Shown here: positions 7,013 to 10,857 of the stretch, piece by piece | Position numbering within the stretch: position 1 is the stretch's first letter | Layout of the letters: each line of letters begins with the position of its first letter | Source: DATCRE01 sp964235605 | Lineage (GTDB): Bacteria; Bacteroidota; Bacteroidia; Cytophagales; Cyclobacteriaceae | Direction of reading: 5' to 3' | NCBI GenBank assembly: GCA_964235605.1 | Contig: CAXSCR010000089.1 | Coordinates: 1 to 10,857, forward strand | DNA length: 10,857 nucleotides | Made by a program: the position numbers and the translations under genes | Notes under the pieces: generated by a model | The model's input: the letters and a program-made list of their open reading frames with translations, nothing else | Databases searched by the model: none | What the model was told of the DNA's origin: nothing

Positions 7013-8461
7013 ATGGTCAGCAAAACTTTTCTTAAAAATTCATTTATATATACCATCGCTGGTGCCTTACCAATGGCAAGCGCTATTATTTTGCTGCCCT
7101 TTTATACCCTTCATCTAAGTACAGAGGTTTTAGGGGCCCTATGGATCTATCTCGCATTTACTCTTCTTGTTCAAATCATCATAACTTTTAGCTATGACTC
7201 TTCCATCTATATTCATTATCATGATTTTAAGAGTGATGAGAAGAAACTATCGTTGTTTATAAGTTCAGCCTTTGTATTCATTCTGATAATAGGCCTGGCA
7301 GTCATTGGTGTATTGTCATTAACAGGTGATTTTATTTTTGATTTTGTTTTTAGTGATGGAAAGATCACGTTTTACCCCTATGGATTAATTGCACTTTTTA
7401 CTGCGCTTTTTCAGGTGGCTTTCAAGGTTTATTCTAGTTTGCTGCAAACCAGACAAAAACCGAAATTATTTTTTCGGTCGAATCTTCTCAATTTTTCATT
7501 GATCGCCAGCTTTACGATTTTGGGTTTGCTGCTATATCCAAATTCATTAATGGGGCCAATAGGAGGCAGACTTTTGGCAGCTATTGTATCAGGAGGCTGG
7601 TCTTTTGGAAGAGTTTTTACAGAGTTTGGTTTTCATTTTAGGTACAGTATTCTACGTGCTGCCTTCAATTTCAATTTTTATGCTTTTATTTATCAGCTGC
7701 AACAATGGATTATAAATTACTTTGACCGTATTGTTATTTCTCTGTTTTTAACGCTTGACCAGGTTGGGATTTATGGTTTTGCGGTCAGCTGTTTACTGAT
7801 TCTTGACTTTGTTTTGAATGGTTTATACAACTCTTTTGCTCCAATAATAATCAGCATAATAGCTGATCAGAAAGAAAAGCGGTCTACGCCAGAGGTAAAC
7901 CGATATTTTTATGGGTTAACAGTCGTCTCCATGCTTCTGGTATCACTGTGTATTATGCTATATCCTATCTTGATAGATCTGTTTATTTCAAAACCAGAAT
8001 ACAAACTTTCTGTGCAATATGTGCCTTACGTCGCTATCATTTATTTATTTAAAGGCATGCGTTTGTATTTTGGTATACCCTACGGAATATTAAAATATAC
8101 AAAGCCACTACCTGTTATTTATCTTGTTGTAGCAGGGGTTAAAATAGGCGGCATGTTCCTACTTATAAGAGAATTTGGAATTTATGGTGTTATTCTTTCG
8201 TCTTTATTGGCCTTTTGTATAGAGGTACTGCTGCTCTATTTAAATGGGAATAAAAAGCTTGCCTATAATTTCAATATTTTTAAAATGCTCGTAGCGCCCG
8301 TAGCACTTGCTGTATTTATCTTTATCGTTGAATTTTCAATTGGAAATATATATCCTTTCTTTGTACATGCTTTTTATGTTGGCCTGTGCGTGACACTGAT
8401 AGCGTGGGCTTTCAGAAACGAAATGCAACTCATTAATAATTCTTTAAGGAAGATAAAATAA
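7013..8461 (+). CDS. Wzx-type polysaccharide flippase (MOP superfamily)
   Basis: The 482-residue protein is almost entirely hydrophobic helices, about 12-14 transmembrane segments; clear ones lie at 11-31, 43-60, 79-103, 123-140, 161-175, 255-275, 303-323, 366-385, 390-410 and 424-443. The length and the FDRIVISLFLTLDQVGIYGFA-like stretch around 237-257 (conserved D-R, then L-x-x-x-x-V-G-x-Y) are typical of O-antigen/exopolysaccharide flippases. Such proteins move lipid-linked oligosaccharide units across the inner membrane. The ATG at 7013 is used because the first transmembrane helix follows at once; there is no clear ribosome-binding site. An FkbM methyltransferase gene follows after 17 bases and a glycosyltransferase overlaps that one, so all three are probably one operon for a surface glycan. 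The transported glycan cannot be inferred, and no polymerase or ligase is in view. Confidence 0.88.
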   Translation: MVSKTFLKNSFIYTIAGALPMASAIILLPFYTLHLSTEVLGALWIYLAFTLLVQIIITFSYDSSIYIHYHDFKSDEKKLSLFISSAFVFILIIGLAVIGVLSLTGDFIFDFVFSDGKITFYPYGLIALFTALFQVAFKVYSSLLQTRQKPKLFFRSNLLNFSLIASFTILGLLLYPNSLMGPIGGRLLAAIVSGGWSFGRVFTEFGFHFRYSILRAAFNFNFYAFIYQLQQWIINYFDRIVISLFLTLDQVGIYGFAVSCLLILDFVLNGLYNSFAPIIISIIADQKEKRSTPEVNRYFYGLTVVSMLLVSLCIMLYPILIDLFISKPEYKLSVQYVPYVAIIYLFKGMRLYFGIPYGILKYTKPLPVIYLVVAGVKIGGMFLLIREFGIYGVILSSLLAFCIEVLLLYLNGNKKLAYNFNIFKMLVAPVALAVFIFIVEFSIGNIYPFFVHAFYVGLCVTLIAWAFRNEMQLINNSLRKIK

Positions 8462-8478
8462 TTTATACCCTATAACAA

Positions 8479-9351
8479 ATGACTATCATTTCAAATGTGT
8501 TTCGCACGATCAACTCTAAATTAATTACAACTGATAATATTGTCGTTGAAAAAATATTGAAACTATTTTTTTTTATATCCCTTATCGTATACAGATATGA
8601 CCGGAAGAAAAAACGAGAAAGCACACCTGTGGTTATCAATAATTTTGATGGTAATATCAAAATGAAGGTTGACCGCGCACGGGTAATGGGAGCGGGACTT
8701 TACTGGACAGGTTTTCATGAATTTCGGGAGTTTTTGTTTTTGCATCGTTTTCTTAAAAAAGATATGGTGTTTGTTGATGTGGGGGCAAACCAAGGCGAGT
8801 ATGCGCTGTTTGCGGCCAAGCGTTTATTCCAGGGATCAGTCCTGGCCTTTGAGCCCCTGCCATCTATTAGAAAAGTTTTGCACGAGAATATTCTATTAAA
8901 CGGCTTTAAGAATATTCAAGTATTTGATTGTGGTCTATCAGATAAGACGGATACACTAGTTATACATGAAATAGAAGATATGAATGAAGGTCTGGCAACA
9001 TTTTATTTAGGCAACCTAACCAGCAAAGCGGAAATATCAGTTCAATTAAAATCTCTGGATCAAATTCTAACTGCCTTACCTGAAACAAGAATTGATTTTA
9101 TGAAAATAGATGTTGAAGGCGGCGAATTGAATGCTTTAAAAGGAAGTGTTAAAACCATTGAAAAGTACAAGCCTTTTATTATGATAGAAATTAATAACGG
9201 AACATATAAAGCAGCAGGATACACCATTGCCAATGTGGAAAATTTCTTCTATAAAATAAATTACATTCCCTATTCGATTGGTAAACGAGGTCGTTTAATT
9301 AAATGCCAGACACTTCCTGCTTTTGGAAATATTGTTTTTAAGCCCGAATGA
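8479..9351 (+). CDS. FkbM-family SAM-dependent methyltransferase
   Basis: The 290-residue protein has a basic, partly hydrophobic N-terminal extension (about 1-60, with a possible membrane-associated stretch at 28-38) followed by the FkbM methyltransferase fold. SAM-binding motif I is FVDVGANQGEYALFAAK (98-114), the acidic end of strand 2 is FEP (124-126), and the family block is IDFMKIDVEGGELNALKG (205-222), then IMIEI (234-238). FkbM enzymes O-methylate hydroxyls, often of sugars in glycan loci, so a role in methylating a sugar of the glycan moved by the upstream flippase is likely but not shown. The last four bases overlap the next gene as ATGA, pointing to translational coupling. The start codon has no visible Shine-Dalgarno sequence, as is common in Bacteroidota. 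Confidence 0.92.
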   Translation: MTIISNVFRTINSKLITTDNIVVEKILKLFFFISLIVYRYDRKKKRESTPVVINNFDGNIKMKVDRARVMGAGLYWTGFHEFREFLFLHRFLKKDMVFVDVGANQGEYALFAAKRLFQGSVLAFEPLPSIRKVLHENILLNGFKNIQVFDCGLSDKTDTLVIHEIEDMNEGLATFYLGNLTSKAEISVQLKSLDQILTALPETRIDFMKIDVEGGELNALKGSVKTIEKYKPFIMIEINNGTYKAAGYTIANVENFFYKINYIPYSIGKRGRLIKCQTLPAFGNIVFKPE

Positions 9352-10469
9352 AAATCCTTTTTTTAACGACCTGGTATCCTGATGTTCATAATGCCAATCA
9401 TGGCATCTTTGTGCAAGATCAGGCACTCACCATGAGCCGTGATCACGAGGTGCGGGTTGTTGCAGCCCGCATTGATTACAACCTGTTTGGCTTTTCAAAA
9501 TTAACAAAGAGGGTAACCACCAATCAAAAAATTCAGGAAGTTCGACTGGTTATTAGTAAATCACTTCCTGTCTTTAACCAACTTAACTTTTTTATCAGGA
9601 CATTTTGGGAGACTTACAAAGTAGCGAAGCAATTTCGTCCTGATATAATTCATGGAAACATTGGGTATCCGGGTGGGTTTTGGTCCTGGCTTGTTAGCAA
9701 GGCTATTGGTATACCCTATGTGATAACAGAGCATACGCGAATAACCAATAACTTCAGAAGTTTTATTCATAAGCATCTTGCTCTATTTTCTTTTCAAAGA
9801 GCAAACGGTATAATTTCTGTAAGCCATAGTCATGCGGCTGAATTAAAAAAATATATACAAAAGGAAATACAGGTTATTCCGAACGTTATTAATTTTTCAA
9901 AATTTGACAATGTTGCCATCTTACCGCCTGGACGGCCAGTACAAATTGGCTTCCTTGGCTCTATGAATACGCCCGTTAAAGGGCTCGACATTTTGTTACA
10001 AGCATTGGCTAAAGTACATCTTGGTTTTATGCTTCATATAGGTGGTGAGGGTGTGCTCAGCCGGGAATACAAATTGCTATCACGCACGTTCTCTATTGAG
10101 AATAAGTGCATTTTTCATGGGTTTATATCACATGATGAAGTACCCGGTTTTATGGGTCGCATACACTTCCTTATTAGTGCAAGCCGTTCTGAAACCTTTG
10201 GCATTACTATGGTAGAAGCGCTTGCTTGCGGATTGCCTGTGCTTGCAACTGATAGCGGAGGCCCCCGCGATTTTATTAATCAGACGAATGGTATTATCGT
10301 ACCTTGTGAAAATATTTATGCCTTACAGGAAGGATTACAGCAAATGATAGTAGGGTTCGATAAATATGATTGCGATAAAATAAAAAAAGAAGTACGTCAA
10401 AAATTTTCTTCAGATAATTTTATTCAAGCAGTTAATCGTGTTTATAGTAATTGCGTATCGGCCAAATAA
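9348..10469 (+). CDS. Glycosyltransferase family 4 (GT-B fold)
   Basis: The 373-residue protein has the normal GT4 length. The N-terminal Rossmann half starts KILFLTTWYPDVHNANHGIF with the glycine-containing acceptor loop; ITEHT (126-130) and ISVSHSHA (156-163) are typical of the family. The C-terminal half has the glycine strand IGFLGSMNTPVKGLD (200-214) with the donor-phosphate Lys211, GGEG (232-235), and the E-x7-E motif at Glu282-Glu290 in SETFGITMVEALACGLPVLA. It should transfer a sugar from a nucleotide-sugar donor to a growing glycan at the cytoplasmic face of the inner membrane. It is coupled to the FkbM gene by the ATGA overlap and ends the three-gene glycan module. The donor sugar and linkage cannot be read from the sequence. 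The gene is followed after only 21 bases by a decayed NUMOD/HNH fragment on the opposite strand. Confidence 0.93.
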   Translation: MKILFLTTWYPDVHNANHGIFVQDQALTMSRDHEVRVVAARIDYNLFGFSKLTKRVTTNQKIQEVRLVISKSLPVFNQLNFFIRTFWETYKVAKQFRPDIIHGNIGYPGGFWSWLVSKAIGIPYVITEHTRITNNFRSFIHKHLALFSFQRANGIISVSHSHAAELKKYIQKEIQVIPNVINFSKFDNVAILPPGRPVQIGFLGSMNTPVKGLDILLQALAKVHLGFMLHIGGEGVLSREYKLLSRTFSIENKCIFHGFISHDEVPGFMGRIHFLISASRSETFGITMVEALACGLPVLATDSGGPRDFINQTNGIIVPCENIYALQEGLQQMIVGFDKYDCDKIKKEVRQKFSSDNFIQAVNRVYSNCVSAK

Positions 10470-10490
10470 ATAATTATCAATATCATTGCA

Positions 10491-10804
10491 GCATCATTCC
10501 TGTTTTTGAAGCAGCTTCTGCAACACTTAAAAAAAACAGATAGCTTTTTACCTTCGATAGCATATTGAATGACCTCTTTTCTCAGGGAAAAACCGGCATG
10601 CTCACCCTTGTACTTTTCACCTTTATATCGGTAAACATATCCGTTAAGTTGCTTTAATTTCTGATTAGAATGTGATTTATCGCTCATCTTGATGAATTAA
10701 CCTTTTTGGATGCAGCTGCTACACTTTCAAATTCATTTATCTTTTTCCCATCAAGCGCGCATTGAACAAATTGGTCTTGGAGAGTTTTTCTCAGACCACA
10801 CAGA
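10491..10804 (-). pseudogene. Decayed fragment of a NUMOD/HNH-IENR1 gene (direct-repeat copy B)
   Basis: On the minus strand this matches residues 173-277 of the NUMOD/HNH protein (5951-6264). The copy is broken by several lesions visible in the alignment: an in-frame TGA at 10684-10686 where the parent has Gly212; a 1-base deletion near 10663; an A-run lengthened by one base at 10529-10536; one extra A near 10768; and a net 1-base loss in 10491-10510. The compensating indels leave it the same 314-base length. It begins inside the linker and ends in the middle of module 2, with nothing resembling the HNH region or later modules beside it, so it was either copied as a fragment or cut down from a full paralogue. 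An 81-residue open frame at 10442-10687 runs through it, but its ATG is created by the TGA lesion itself and its C-terminal part is out of frame. In the rest of the gene-free stretch, 10470-10490 and 10805-10857, I see nothing identifiable. Confidence 0.9.
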
Positions 10805-10857
10805 CAATGTGCAATAAAGCATGACGGCCCGTGTATTTGTAGTTAGTTAACGTTCAA

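Noticed and set aside
10442..10687. 81-codon minus-strand frame over the HNH-like copy, considered as a small intact gene
   Set aside because: Its ATG is created by a TGA lesion relative to the parent gene, it shifts frame at the A-run near 10530, and it runs antisense into the end of the GT4 gene. It is a by-product of a pseudogene.
10805..10857. Possible recombination site at the right edge (GTTAGTTAACG-like bases)
   Set aside because: It does not fit the attC core pattern GTTRRRY with a paired complementary site, and the window ends too soon to test it.

Overview
The window looks like chromosomal DNA of a Bacteroidota bacterium, most likely Cytophagales-like. This is inferred from its AT-rich composition, from start codons with little or no Shine-Dalgarno sequence, from TAnnTTTG-type -7 promoter boxes, and from the gene types. 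Sequence alone does not fix the species.

Layout: (1) Positions 1-1989, minus strand: the first two genes of an ABC efflux operon. A LolD/MacB-type ATPase overlaps a TolC-family outer-membrane factor by 4 bases. The TolC gene runs off the left edge, and no membrane-fusion protein or permease is visible. (2) Positions 2125-3687, minus: a COG2509-type FAD-dependent dehydrogenase, divergent from (3) dapA at 3853-4725, plus, a complete lysine/diaminopimelate gene. (4) Positions 4819-6780, minus: a 653-residue protein with an N-terminal NUMOD4/HNH region like phage homing endonuclease I-HmuI, then seven degenerate copies of the NUMOD1/IENR1 helix-turn-helix module that I-HmuI carries once. (5) Positions 6781-7012: a divergent intergenic region with three consecutive inverted repeats. 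(6) Positions 7013-10469, plus: a compact surface-glycan module of Wzx-type flippase, FkbM-family methyltransferase and GT4 glycosyltransferase. (7) Positions 10491-10804, minus: a frameshifted, stop-containing copy of part of the NUMOD/HNH gene, about nine bases in ten identical to 5951-6264.

The most interesting structure is the combination of (4) to (7). A long modular DNA-binding array, whose HNH site appears to lack two metal-ligand residues, lies on one side of a glycan module. A decayed piece of the same gene, or of a close paralogue, lies on the other side in the same orientation. The two copies form 314-base direct repeats 4,540 bases apart that bracket the promoter region of the array gene and all three glycan genes. 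This suggests a movable or deletable cassette associated with a selfish or domesticated HNH family. The repeats and lesions are visible directly; mobility and function are inference.

The other genes (ABC/TolC, FAD enzyme, dapA) are ordinary housekeeping or envelope genes with no evident functional link to the glycan cassette.
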